Assembly (NCBI GenBank): GCA_947475465.1
Contig: CANJLK010000031.1
Coordinates: 1-40,007, forward strand
Source of the DNA: Caulobacteraceae bacterium
Lineage (GTDB): Bacteria; Pseudomonadota; Alphaproteobacteria; Caulobacterales; Caulobacteraceae
Direction of reading: 5' to 3'
DNA length: 40,007 bases
The notes under the pieces are model-generated. The model was not told where the DNA came from, did no database searches, and saw nothing but the letters and a program-made list of their open reading frames with translations. The position numbers and the translations under genes were made by a program. Below, piece by piece: positions 24,923 to 32,839 of this stretch (position 1 is its first letter; each line of letters starts with the position of its first letter).

Positions 24923-26194
24923 ATGCAGGCGCCCCTGAAAACCGAAACGGACTACGCCGCCGGCCAGATGCGTTTCGGGGAGTTCGTCGCCCTCATGGCC
25001 TGCCTGATGGCCGTGAACGCGCTGGGCATCGACACCATGCTGCCGGCGCTCGGCCAGATCGGCGCCGACCTCAAGGTCGCGGTGGAGAACCACCAGCAAC
25101 TGGTCATCGGCGTCTACATGGGCTCCTTCGGCGTGGGCCAGCTGGTCTACGGTCCGCTCGCCGACCGCTACGGCCGGCGCAACATCGTGCTCACCGCCCT
25201 GGCGGTCTACGCGATCACGGCCCTGCTGGCGGGCCAGGCGCGAACCTTCGACCTGCTGCTGGCCGCCCGCGCGGTCCAGGGCTTCGCCGCCGGATCGACC
25301 CGGGTCCTGTCGACCGCCATCGTCCGCGATTGCTACTCCGGACGGCAGATGGCGCGGGTGTCCTCCCTGTGCTTCATGATCTTCCTCAGCGTGCCGATCG
25401 TGGCGCCGTCCATCGGCCAGCTGGTCCTGCTGGTCGCCCCCTGGCGCTCGATCTTCTACGGGCTCGCCGCCTTTGGCCTCTTCACCGGCGCCTGGGTGTG
25501 GTTCCGCCTGCCGGAGACGCTTGCGCCGCAGAATGTCCGCCCCATCAGCCTGCCGTCCATCGCGGCGGCCGGCCGCGAAGCCCTGACCAATCGCGCGTCC
25601 ATCGGCTACACCCTGGCCGGCGCCCTGAACTTCGGGGGGCTGGTGGGCTTTCTCAACAGCTCCCAGCAGATCTTCGCCCACACCTTCCACGCGCCCACGG
25701 TGTTCCCCATCGCCTTCGGGGCCGCCGGCGTCCTGATGGCCATCGCCGCCCTTATCAATTCCCGCGTGGTCGAGCGGCTGGGCATGCGGCTCGTGGCCCA
25801 CAGCGCCATGACGGCCCTGCTGCTGATCAGCCTCGTGCGCCTGGGCTTCGTGGCCACCGGCCGCGAGACCATGATCCTCTTCATCGTCTTCCAGGCGGTC
25901 AGCATGTTCATGTTCGCCCTCATCGGCCCCAACTGCGGCGCGGTGGCCATGGAGCCCGTCGGCCACATCGCCGGCACGGCCTCATCGGTGCAGGGCTTCC
26001 TCTCCACCGCCATCGGCACGACGGTCGGCGTCCTGATCGGCCAGGCCTTCAACGGCTCCACCCTCCCGCTCACCCTGGGCTTCATGATCAACGCCCTGCT
26101 GGGCCTGATCATCCTGGCCATCGCCGAACGCGGCCGCCTGTTCCGCGCCCACGACCACCACCCGCCCCAGCCGCCGAAGGCGCCGGCCCTGTAG
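24923..26194 (+). CDS. Bcr/CflA-type multidrug exporter (MFS)
   Basis: A 423-residue MFS protein with about twelve helices. The first helix segment LMACLMAVNALGIDTMLPAL and the motif YGPLADRYGRRNIVL are typical of the DHA1 Bcr/CflA drug-resistance family, as is the motif C-like SVPIVAPSIGQLVL. These export drugs or metabolites by proton antiport. The ATG at 24923 matches the family N-terminus. It is the last intact gene of the stretch bracketed by the parC duplication. The true substrate is unknown. Confidence 0.9.
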   Translation: MQAPLKTETDYAAGQMRFGEFVALMACLMAVNALGIDTMLPALGQIGADLKVAVENHQQLVIGVYMGSFGVGQLVYGPLADRYGRRNIVLTALAVYAITALLAGQARTFDLLLAARAVQGFAAGSTRVLSTAIVRDCYSGRQMARVSSLCFMIFLSVPIVAPSIGQLVLLVAPWRSIFYGLAAFGLFTGAWVWFRLPETLAPQNVRPISLPSIAAAGREALTNRASIGYTLAGALNFGGLVGFLNSSQQIFAHTFHAPTVFPIAFGAAGVLMAIAALINSRVVERLGMRLVAHSAMTALLLISLVRLGFVATGRETMILFIVFQAVSMFMFALIGPNCGAVAMEPVGHIAGTASSVQGFLSTAIGTTVGVLIGQAFNGSTLPLTLGFMINALLGLIILAIAERGRLFRAHDHHPPQPPKAPAL

Positions 26195-26270
26195 GGCGCT
26201 TTCGCGTCCGCGCGTCATGCGAGAGCGTCTCTCGCGGCGGCCGGGCGCTCAAGCCCGCCGACGGCTCGCC

Positions 26271-26396
26271 ACCCTCGACGGCTCCGGCCGCACGCGCCTG
26301 TGGGACAATTGGCGCGATTTCGCCGGCCAGCGGGCGGGGGCGGGGAAGCTGGCGCCGAAGGGCTGGCCCGCGATCAAGCGGTTTCGGCCGAGGTAA
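26271..26396 (+). pseudogene. Duplicated 3' end of parC (remnant)
   Basis: Forty-two codons, including a stop, align without gaps to the last 42 codons of parC (22060-22185). By hand count, 34 of 41 residues are identical, for example [22 protein letters not shown] and KRFRP. The frame upstream (RRLATLDG) has no parC similarity and no start codon. It lies 4.2 kb downstream in the same orientation. It may be the displaced original end of parC after an insertion or recombination, or a decayed duplicate. The rest of the gene-free stretch 26195-26646 shows only a short hairpin repeat and no further gene. Confidence 0.85.
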
Positions 26397-26400
26397 CGCC

Positions 26401-26418
26401 TCTCCCGCCAGCGGGAGA
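26401..26418. repeat. Short intergenic hairpin repeat
   Basis: TCTCCCGC-CA-GCGGGAGA is a perfect 8-base inverted repeat, followed by AAGGCAGGGTGAGGG. From memory, this CTCCCGC/GCGGGAG plus GGGTGAGGG combination recurs between genes in many alphaproteobacterial genomes. It sits 4 bp after the parC remnant stop, so it may also act as an mRNA end hairpin. Confidence 0.5.
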
Positions 26419-26850
26419 AGGCAGGGTGAGGGCCGGCGCGTGCAAAGACCCGCACACCGGATGACGGTCCAAGGGCCTGCTCCGCTTGTGGTCGCGAAGC
26501 CGGAGCATAGACTGATCCCCCTGTTTGGGGGGCCTCACACGGACCAGACGGGTATCGGCGCCGCCTTCCGCGCCTACCTGCGTGCCAGCACGCGCATCAT
26601 TTGGACCGGCTGCGCTGCGTCCCTCGCGGCAAGGAAGGCTAAGTGCCTACGCTCCGAATACCCAGCCCGGGGTGAGCGTGGACATCTGCACACCCATTAA
26701 GATCATCTGGTTGCCGCCCCCCATGTCCAGCACGGTGTCCGCGCCGAGCTGACTGAGGGTGTAGATTGTGCCAGGATCCAATTGCACCCGATCCCCTTCC
26801 GATAGATGGAAGTCAAGAATGCGGTCGATCCCCGCATCCTGCGAGCCGTG

Positions 26851-27261
26851 GAAAAGGTCCGCGCCGCTGCCACCCGAGATCGTGTCGTTGCCTCTATCGC
26901 CGGATACGAAGTCATTCCCGGCCCCCCCGGAAACGCTGTCGTCGCCCTGGCCGCCGCGCACTTGGTCATTGCCGTCCCCGCCGTCGCAGGTGTCGTTGCC
27001 TAGGTTGCCCCACACGATGTCGTTGCCGCCATCGCCGAACAGGACGTCGTTGTCTTTGCCGCCGACCGAATAGTCGTCGCCCCCGTTTCCATGGATCGTA
27101 TCGTTGCCCATGTTTCCGTTGATATCGTCGAAGGCTGCGCCGCCGGCGATGGTGTCGTTGCCGTCCTCGCCGCGCAGGTAGCTCTGGCCGTTGCCGCCGA
27201 CTATCGTGTCATTTCCGGCGCCTGCGAAGATTTGGTTGGCAAGGTCATTGCCGTGGATGTC
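26851..27261 (-). repeat. RTX nonapeptide calcium-binding repeats
   Basis: About fourteen tandem GGxGxDxhx-type nonapeptides, such as GAGNDTIVG, GGDGNDQVR, GGAGNDFVS and GDRGNDTIS, in the C-terminal part of the protease. These form a calcium-binding beta-roll in exported RTX proteins. Confidence 0.9.
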
Positions 27262-27454
27262 GTCACTAAATGCCGACCCCGTGGCGTTCTCAATGTCACC
27301 CGTCAGCCAGTCCAGACTGTGGGGCGTCGAGAGTGAGATGTCGCTCATCGGAAGTGCAAAGCCAATTTTCGTCGCAACCAACGAAGAAAGCTGGGCGTAG
27401 GGAAGGTAAATTTGCCAACCACCGCCTTGCGTGGCGACGCTCACCGTGTCGTTG

Positions 27455-27461
27455 CCCCCCC
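27455..27461. other. C7 homopolymer at the frameshift
   Basis: A run of seven C on the plus strand (G7 in the coding sense) at the exact site where the protease frame breaks. Six bases would give one continuous frame. Such runs are prone to slippage in cells and to sequencing error. Confidence 0.8.
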
Positions 27462-28400
27462 GCGTCCCAAATGGTCAGAAACAGATTGGATGCGGTGAGA
27501 TTGTAGAGAGAATCCCCGAGGTTTGTGGTCATGTTCGGCCCGTACAAATATTGCAGGGCCAGGACATCGAGCGCCATCGGTGTAGCCGGGTGATAGGCGA
27601 TCTGATTCCAATTGTAGTCGTCGGCATAGGCCATGACGGTGGCGAACTTCTGATCCAAAGAGCCGAGGCCAGAATTCTCAAAGGTGGGATGGCCTGTGCC
27701 GCCATTATCGAATGGGTGCTTCAGGCCAAGTGTGTGTCCAAGTTCGTGAAGCAGCAGGGCCCAACCGATTGAACCGGGGTCGTAGGACGCAAGCGTGTTG
27801 GCGGCGCTTCGAATGTTGAGAAATACGTCACCGGGTTGACCCACGTACGCCGTCTGACCCGTTGTTGTTGGGAAAAAGCCTAACGCCCAAACGTTGTTAT
27901 TTGTGAAAACCTGGCCGCCGCCATCAATCGTCACATCGATCTCGGCGCCAGCGGCGCTAGCCGCAGATGGCGTCGTCAAATAGCCGACGTAGTTGAAACT
28001 GACGTTTGCGTAGTAAGAGACAATGTTTAGGGCGTCCGAAACGTGCTGAATTACCGCGCTGGGGTCAGTCCAGAACTCGCCCTGAAATCCGTTCGATATT
28101 GACCAATCGATGGTCCGGTCCGCTTGAAGGTTCCACTTGTATCCCGTCGTCATTGCGTCGACGAGTAGGTCGCCAGTTAGCCCCTGGGCAAAAAGGGTCG
28201 TGGTCGGTGATGCCACACTTTAGCTCCCAAGGGTGCGTGGCGTGACGCTCACATCGCTTTCCCCGTAGCAATCCATACCCATCGGTAGAGCTTGGCAATG
28301 GCATTGCTGCCGCATCCGTAGCAAGCGCTGCCATTGACAACCTCGGGCTGTGGGCATCACTTGGATGCGGGGTCAAAACGTTCAATGCTGGGGCTTCTCA

Positions 28401-28832
28401 ATGAAAATTCTTGGAAAAGTCGCGAGAGCGGCTGTGTGCTGCGCTGTGTTGGCCTCAACGGGTGCGTGCGCGACAATCACGCGTGGCTCTTCGGACACTT
28501 GGAGCGTCCAAACCGAACCTTCAGGAGCGGCGGTCCGTACAAGTAACGGCTTTGCCTGCGATCAAACTCCCTGTTCTTTCAAGATGGCCCGCAAGTCCGA
28601 ATTTGGGGTCGATATCACAAAGGTCGGGTACAAAGCGTGGCACGGGCAAGTGACCAATAAGGTCTCGGGCGCGGGAGGGGCCGGAATGGCAGGAAATGTG
28701 CTGGTGGGTGGCATCATCGGGGCGGGCATAGACATGTCGACTGGAGCAATGCTGGACTTGGTTCCGAATCCCCTCGTCGTAAAACTTGAAGCAACGCCCG
28801 CCGTTGCCGAACTCAAGGCGCCCCAAAAATGA
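28401..28832 (+). CDS. Small putative lipoprotein with PEGA-like segment
   Basis: A 143-residue exported protein. A hydrophobic N-terminus (KVARAAVCCAVLASTGAC) ends in a possible lipobox with Cys23, which would attach it to a membrane lipid; the -3 residue is Thr, so the lipobox is imperfect. The following TWSVQTEPSGAAVRTSNGF and KVGYKAWHGQV resemble PEGA-like beta domains, and a Gly-rich stretch (GMAGNVLVGGIIGAGID) may be a membrane-inserting or flexible part. The ATG at 28401 begins the signal peptide. The stop overlaps the next gene by four bases (ATGA), so the two are translated together. Function is unknown. Confidence 0.8.
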   Translation: MKILGKVARAAVCCAVLASTGACATITRGSSDTWSVQTEPSGAAVRTSNGFACDQTPCSFKMARKSEFGVDITKVGYKAWHGQVTNKVSGAGGAGMAGNVLVGGIIGAGIDMSTGAMLDLVPNPLVVKLEATPAVAELKAPQK

Positions 28833-29422
28833 GCGGGCTCAAAGTCGCACTCGTTGCTTTGGCTGCGATTATCCTGGCTGCCTGCACCTCGACTATCGCG
28901 CCGCGCCCGGAACTGGTCGCGGCCGGAATTGCTGCGCCAATTGTCCAGGGAAAGGCCACTCTGGTGATGTCCAACTCCCAGGTGAATCAGGTGCTAACGC
29001 CTCACCCAACCTCGTTCACAGGCTCCGCAACAAGCATCAACGTGCCCATGGGGCAGATTGTCCGGGCCATCGGTGAGAAGGTATTGGCCGCGGGCTTCGC
29101 TGGCGGGGTGGTCACGAATGAGACCCCGATCGCTGGGAGCTATGCGGTAATGGTAGAGGTCGCAAATTTCAGCTTCGCCTACGATCAGGCAAGCAACCTC
29201 GGCTTTGCCATCACACCAAAGGTGTCGGTGCAGATGATGGCGGATGTGAAGTCACCTGATGGTAAGGCGCTCGTTCACAAGACTTATTCGAAGGCCGACG
29301 TTACGCCGGGGAAATATGCGATTTCCGGTCAACCGGCCGAGAAAATCAACGAAGGCCTGCACATGGCGCTCAGTCAGATGTTTCGTGAATTGCTTGACGA
29401 CATAGGGGTGGCGACGAAATAG
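28829..29422 (+). CDS. Putative lipoprotein, unknown function
   Basis: A 197-residue protein with a textbook lipoprotein signal: KVALVALAAIILAAC with Cys19 as the lipidation site. The mature part contains paired segments such as YAVMVEVANFSFAYDQ and a C-terminal helix AEKINEGLHMALSQMFRELLDD, reminiscent of outer-membrane-linked lipoproteins, but I do not recognise the family. It is coupled to the preceding lipoprotein gene by an ATGA overlap. Codon use is less GC-biased than in the core genes. Confidence 0.8.
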   Translation: MSGLKVALVALAAIILAACTSTIAPRPELVAAGIAAPIVQGKATLVMSNSQVNQVLTPHPTSFTGSATSINVPMGQIVRAIGEKVLAAGFAGGVVTNETPIAGSYAVMVEVANFSFAYDQASNLGFAITPKVSVQMMADVKSPDGKALVHKTYSKADVTPGKYAISGQPAEKINEGLHMALSQMFRELLDDIGVATK

Positions 29423-29450
29423 GACGGGAGAGCGGGTTCCCTGCAAGGCC

Positions 29451-29759
29451 CTAGCTCCGCAACTGCCGCGTCAGCCGCTGGACCTCCGCTTCATCGACGC
29501 CGGGGGGCCAGGCCAGCATGGCGCGCCATTTCACGCGGCCGCAGCCGGGGCAGGTCCAGCCGATGCGCCGCGCGATGTCAGCCATGGGCGTGGGATGGCC
29601 GCCGGCCTTCAGTTCGTGCAGCCGGGCGATCATCCGCTCCGGGCTGTAGCCCTTCGACCAGCCGCAGAGCACACAGGCGACCACCACCCGGCATAGGGGA
29701 AAGCGCCGGTGATCGCCCAGCTTGGCGTCGAGACTGATCGGCACGGGGAGCCAGCGCAT
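29451..29759 (-). CDS. Small CxxC (zinc-ribbon-like) protein under LexA box
   Basis: A 102-residue protein with two cysteine pairs: CVLC in RVVVACVLCGWSKGYS (a further Cys lies just before, in FPLCRVVV) and CPGC in IGWTCPGCGRVKW. Together they probably hold one zinc ion. Between them is a helix, SPERMIARLHELKAGGH, followed by PMADIARRIG, which resembles a DNA- or RNA-contacting helix-turn. The ATG at 29759 was chosen because GAGAGG lies a few bases upstream; the next in-frame start at 29780 lies farther out, in the LexA-box region. The function is unknown. A perfect GTTC-N7-GTTC box (29775-29789) sits immediately upstream, so expression is likely induced by DNA damage. Confidence 0.75.
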   Translation of the reverse strand: MRWLPVPISLDAKLGDHRRFPLCRVVVACVLCGWSKGYSPERMIARLHELKAGGHPTPMADIARRIGWTCPGCGRVKWRAMLAWPPGVDEAEVQRLTRQLRS

Positions 29760-29774
29760 GGGGCCTCTCGGAAA

Positions 29775-29789
29775 GAACAAACATAGAAC
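29775..29789 (-). promoter_or_regulatory. LexA (SOS) box of the small CxxC gene
   Basis: On the minus strand it reads GTTC-TATGTTT-GTTC, an exact match to the alphaproteobacterial LexA consensus GTTC-N7-GTTC. It lies 16 bp before the ATG of the small CxxC gene and overlaps its possible -10 region; TTGACG at 29813-29818 on the same strand could be a -35 element. Confidence 0.75.
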
Positions 29790-29882
29790 ATAGGCGCGTC
29801 AGGCGTGGGCGCCGTCAAGGCCCTTCGTGGCGCGGGGTCGGTGGGAGAGGGCGCAAATTTCTTGACTTTTGGCTTGACCGAT

Positions 29883-29897
29883 GTTCTTGTTATGTTC
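29883..29897 (+). promoter_or_regulatory. Second LexA (SOS) box, opposite orientation
   Basis: On the plus strand it reads GTTC-TTGTTAT-GTTC, again an exact GTTC-N7-GTTC match, downstream of TTGAC-containing sequence (29862 and 29874). It is 94 bp from the first box and points the other way. The next plus-strand gene is aspS, 160 bp further; an open frame from the ATG at 29892 inside the box is the other candidate target. Confidence 0.65.
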
Positions 29898-30058
29898 ATG
29901 GACGCGCCCTCGGACACCGCGGAAATCACCGCACGGCGGCTGGCGCGGGCTCGCGGGCCCGGGCGGGGCCAGCCGTCCGTGAACCTCGTCCGCCTTGACT
30001 TTCGCCAACCCTCATGCGCCCTTCCGCGCCTCATAAATTGCCGAATTTACCCCACGAA

Positions 30059-31837
30059 ATGCACGCCTACCGCACCCATACCTGCGGCGCGCTTCGCGCC
30101 GCCGACACCGGCCAGACCGTGCGTCTTTCCGGCTGGATCCACCGCAAGCGCGACCACGGCGGCCTGATGTTCGTCGACCTGCGCGACCACTACGGCCTGA
30201 CCCAGCTCGTCCTGCACCCCGAGACTCCCGGCTTCGAACTCGTCGAGCGCGTACGCGCCGAGAGCGTGATCCGGATCGACGGCGAGGTTGTGGCCCGCTC
30301 CGCCGAGACCGTGAATCCGGGCCTGCCCACCGGCGAGGTCGAGATCCGCGTACGCAAGGTCGACATCCTCTCGGAAGCCGCCGAGTTGCCGCTGCCGGTC
30401 TTCGGCGAGCCTGACTATCCCGAAGAAATCCGGCTGAAGAACCGCCACCTGGATCTGCGCCGCGAGACCCTGCACCGCAATATCGTGCTGCGCTCCAAGG
30501 TCATCCACTCGATCCGCAACCGGATGATCGGCCAGGGCTTCCTGGAGTACCAGACGCCGATCCTTACGGCGTCCTCGCCGGAAGGCGCCCGGGACTTCCT
30601 GGTGCCCTCGCGTCTGCACCCTTCGAAGTTCTACGCGCTCCCGCAGGCGCCCCAGCAGTTCAAGCAGTTGCTGATGGTCTCCGGCTTCGACCGCTATTTC
30701 CAGATCGCGCCCTGTTTCCGCGACGAGGACCTGCGCGCCGACCGCAGCCTGGAATTCTACCAGCTCGACGTCGAGATGAGCTTCGTCACCCAAGAGGATA
30801 TCTTCGCCGCCATCGAGCCGGTGATGCACGGCGTCTTCGAAGAGTTCGCCAACGGCAAGAGCGTCACGCCCTATCCGTTCCCGCGCATTCCCTATCGCCA
30901 GTGCATGTCCATGTACGGCACCGACAAGCCGGACCTGCGCAACCCGATCGCCATGCAGGACGTCTCGGATCCGTTCCGCGGCGGCGGCTTCGGCCTCTTC
31001 GCGCGCATCCTGGAGGACGGCAAGAACGCGGTGTGGGGCATCCCCGCGCCGAAGGGCGGCAGCCGCGCCTTCTGCGACCGCATGAACAGCTGGGCGCAGG
31101 GCGAGGGCCAGCCGGGCCTGGGCTATATCTTCTGGAGCGAGGACCAGGGCGGCTGGGGCGGCCCGATCGCCAAGAACCTGGGGCCGGACAAGACCGCCGA
31201 GGTCATGGGCCAACTGGGGATGGGGCAGGGGGACGCCGCCTTCTTCGTGGCCGGCGACCCCAAGGTCTTCGCCAAGTTCGCGGGCTCGGCCCGCACCAAG
31301 GTCGGGACCGACCTGAAGCTCATCGACGAGGACCGCTTCGAATTCGTCTGGATCGTCGATTTCCCGATGTTCGAGATGAACGAGGAAACCAACCACGTCG
31401 ACTTCAGCCACAACCCCTTCTCGATGCCGCAGGGCGAGCTGGAGGCCCTGAATACCAAGGATCCGCTCGATATCCTGGCCTACCAGTACGACATCGTCTG
31501 CAACGGCTACGAACTGTGCTCCGGCGCGGTGCGGAACCACCTGCCGGAGATCATGCTGCGGGCCTTCGAGATCGCAGGCTACGGCCCCCACGTGGTCGAG
31601 GAGCAGTTCGGCGGCATGCTGAACGCCTTCCGCCACGGCGCGCCGCCGCACGGGGGCCTGGCGCCCGGCATCGACCGTATCGTCATGCTGCTGGCCGGTG
31701 AGACGGCGATCCGCGAGGTCATCGCCTTCCCGCTCAACCAGCAGGGCCAGGACCTGATGATGAACGCGCCCTCAGAAGTCGAGGAAAAGCAGTTGAAAGA
31801 ACTGCATGTCCGCCTGGCGCCGCCGATCAAGGTTTGA
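30059..31837 (+). CDS. aspS: Aspartyl-tRNA synthetase
   Basis: A 592-residue class II aminoacyl-tRNA synthetase of the bacterial long type. It has an N-terminal OB-fold anticodon-binding domain ([26 protein letters not shown]), catalytic motif 2 ([18 protein letters not shown]), a bacterial-type GAD insertion, and motif 3 near the end ([16 protein letters not shown]). The ATG at 30059 matches the family start ([12 protein letters not shown]); an in-frame ATG 15 codons upstream lacks support. Whether it is discriminating or also charges tRNA-Asn cannot be judged here. A LexA box lies 160 bp upstream. Confidence 0.97.
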   Translation: MHAYRTHTCGALRAADTGQTVRLSGWIHRKRDHGGLMFVDLRDHYGLTQLVLHPETPGFELVERVRAESVIRIDGEVVARSAETVNPGLPTGEVEIRVRKVDILSEAAELPLPVFGEPDYPEEIRLKNRHLDLRRETLHRNIVLRSKVIHSIRNRMIGQGFLEYQTPILTASSPEGARDFLVPSRLHPSKFYALPQAPQQFKQLLMVSGFDRYFQIAPCFRDEDLRADRSLEFYQLDVEMSFVTQEDIFAAIEPVMHGVFEEFANGKSVTPYPFPRIPYRQCMSMYGTDKPDLRNPIAMQDVSDPFRGGGFGLFARILEDGKNAVWGIPAPKGGSRAFCDRMNSWAQGEGQPGLGYIFWSEDQGGWGGPIAKNLGPDKTAEVMGQLGMGQGDAAFFVAGDPKVFAKFAGSARTKVGTDLKLIDEDRFEFVWIVDFPMFEMNEETNHVDFSHNPFSMPQGELEALNTKDPLDILAYQYDIVCNGYELCSGAVRNHLPEIMLRAFEIAGYGPHVVEEQFGGMLNAFRHGAPPHGGLAPGIDRIVMLLAGETAIREVIAFPLNQQGQDLMMNAPSEVEEKQLKELHVRLAPPIKV

Positions 31838-31847
31838 GCGCGGCTCG

Positions 31848-32765
31848 CTAGTTCGGCAGGGCCACCAGGAAGCGCGGCGCCGGTGGCGCGGGGGGCGCCG
31901 GAGGGGCGGGCGGCGCAGCTGGCCATGCCGCGGGGCCAGCCTGGCGGATGATCATGTGCAGGTTGGTGCAGCCATGGCTTTCGAGCCGGGCCGGCAGGCG
32001 GGTCCTGGCGTCGCCGCAGGCTTCGTCGACCTGTTCCTGGGTAAGCCCACGGGCCCGCGACAGGTCGGCGCCGGCGATCACCGTGCGGTGCATATCGGCG
32101 TCCTTGAAATCCGCGCCGTCGAAGGACCCGCCGGTCAGCACGGCCATGTTCAGCTCGGCCGCGCGGAAACTGGCCCGGTCGAACTGTCCGTTCGCCAGGA
32201 CCGCGGCGGTCATCTGGGCGTCCTTGAAGTCCGCGCCCTTGGCCTCGGCCCGGGTCAGGTTGGCGCCCTGCATTTCAGCCGAGCGCAGGGTGGCGTTGGT
32301 CAGGATCGCCTTGGCGAAGTTCGACCCGGTGGCGCTGGCGTCTGTCAGGTCGGCGTTGGTCAGGTTGGCGCCGGCGAAGGTGACGCCCTTGGCTTCCGCG
32401 GACCGCAGCCGGGCGTGGGAGAGGTTGGCGTTGTTGAAATTGGCCCCGAATATGGTGGCGTCGGTCAGGTCCGCGCGGGACATATTGGCGCCGGAGAAGT
32501 TCGAGCCCAGGAATCGGGCTTCGCGCAGGTCCGACCCCACCAGGGCGGCGCCGGAGAAATCGGCTCCCAGGAAGCGCGCGCCGCTCATTTTTCGTCCGGA
32601 GAGTTCGCAGCGCGGACAGGCGCCCCCGAACGAGGTCATCCGCGCGACTTCCCGGTCCCCGCCGGCCGCGGTGGCGGCCGCGGGCGCGAGCGCGGCCACG
32701 GCGGCGATCACGAGCAGGAGGCGGGGGAGGGGTGACGTCACGAGGCTGCGGTCCTTGGTCTTCAC
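31848..32765 (-). CDS. Exported pentapeptide-repeat protein
   Basis: A 305-residue protein with a signal-like N-terminus (LPRLLLVIAAVAALAPAAAT) and then about 180 residues of pentapeptide repeats, pattern A(D/N)LxX, such as GADFSGAAL, GANMSRADLTDATIF and GANLTNADLTDA. These fold into a right-handed four-sided beta helix. A CPRC pair precedes the repeats, and the C-terminus is a Pro/Ala-rich run of PPAPPA type. The start is a GTG at 32765 without a clear Shine-Dalgarno site; a GTG at 32741 also gives the signal segment. The role is unknown: the export signal makes a gyrase-protecting Qnr-like role unlikely. Confidence 0.85.
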   Translation of the reverse strand: MKTKDRSLVTSPLPRLLLVIAAVAALAPAAATAAGGDREVARMTSFGGACPRCELSGRKMSGARFLGADFSGAALVGSDLREARFLGSNFSGANMSRADLTDATIFGANFNNANLSHARLRSAEAKGVTFAGANLTNADLTDASATGSNFAKAILTNATLRSAEMQGANLTRAEAKGADFKDAQMTAAVLANGQFDRASFRAAELNMAVLTGGSFDGADFKDADMHRTVIAGADLSRARGLTQEQVDEACGDARTRLPARLESHGCTNLHMIIRQAGPAAWPAAPPAPPAPPAPPAPRFLVALPN

Positions 32766-32839
32766 AAGGATGCATGTGGCGCGCCCAGTCCGATGGCGCC
32801 ACTTAATTCGCGGTAATTCTTAAGGGCTTAGGACAACCT

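Larger units (their letters stand above)
26647..28216 (-). pseudogene. Serralysin-type RTX metalloprotease, frameshifted
   Basis: Two overlapping frames together encode a protein of about 522 residues with the architecture of serralysins (M10B), secreted zinc proteases exported by type I systems. The N-terminal part (GTG start at 28216, GGGAG 7 nt upstream) has the zinc motif HELGHTLGLKH (His157, Glu158, His161, His167) and a Met-turn VMAYADD. The frame reads LTIWDAGG and then slips out; removing one base from the G7 run (C7 on the plus strand, 27455-27461) restores LTIWDAGGNDTVSVATQGG and continues into the RTX repeats and a C-terminal secretion region (LTPGWVFGA). As it stands the protein would end early, without RTX repeats or export signal. 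Base composition is lower in GC than the surroundings. It is either a sequencing error, a decayed gene or a phase-variable gene. Confidence 0.88.

Noticed and set aside
26178..26200. Possible terminator after the Bcr/CflA-type gene (GCCCTGTAGGGC followed by TTT)
   Set aside because: The stem would be five base pairs with a two-base loop and the T-run is only three bases.
22186..26396. Insertion sequence or prophage between the parC copies
   Set aside because: No transposase, integrase, terminal inverted repeats or phage genes could be found; only the duplicated gene end points to insertion.
24769..26700. Long plus-strand frame overlapping the exporter gene
   Set aside because: It runs in a different frame from the clear MFS protein and has an Arg/Pro/His-rich sequence with no hydrophobic helices or motifs.
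28295..28307. Palindrome GCAATGGCATTGC between the protease and lipoprotein genes, and a TTGACA at 28335
   Set aside because: The palindrome is short and the TTGACA lacks a believable -10 at proper spacing, so neither is called as a regulatory feature.
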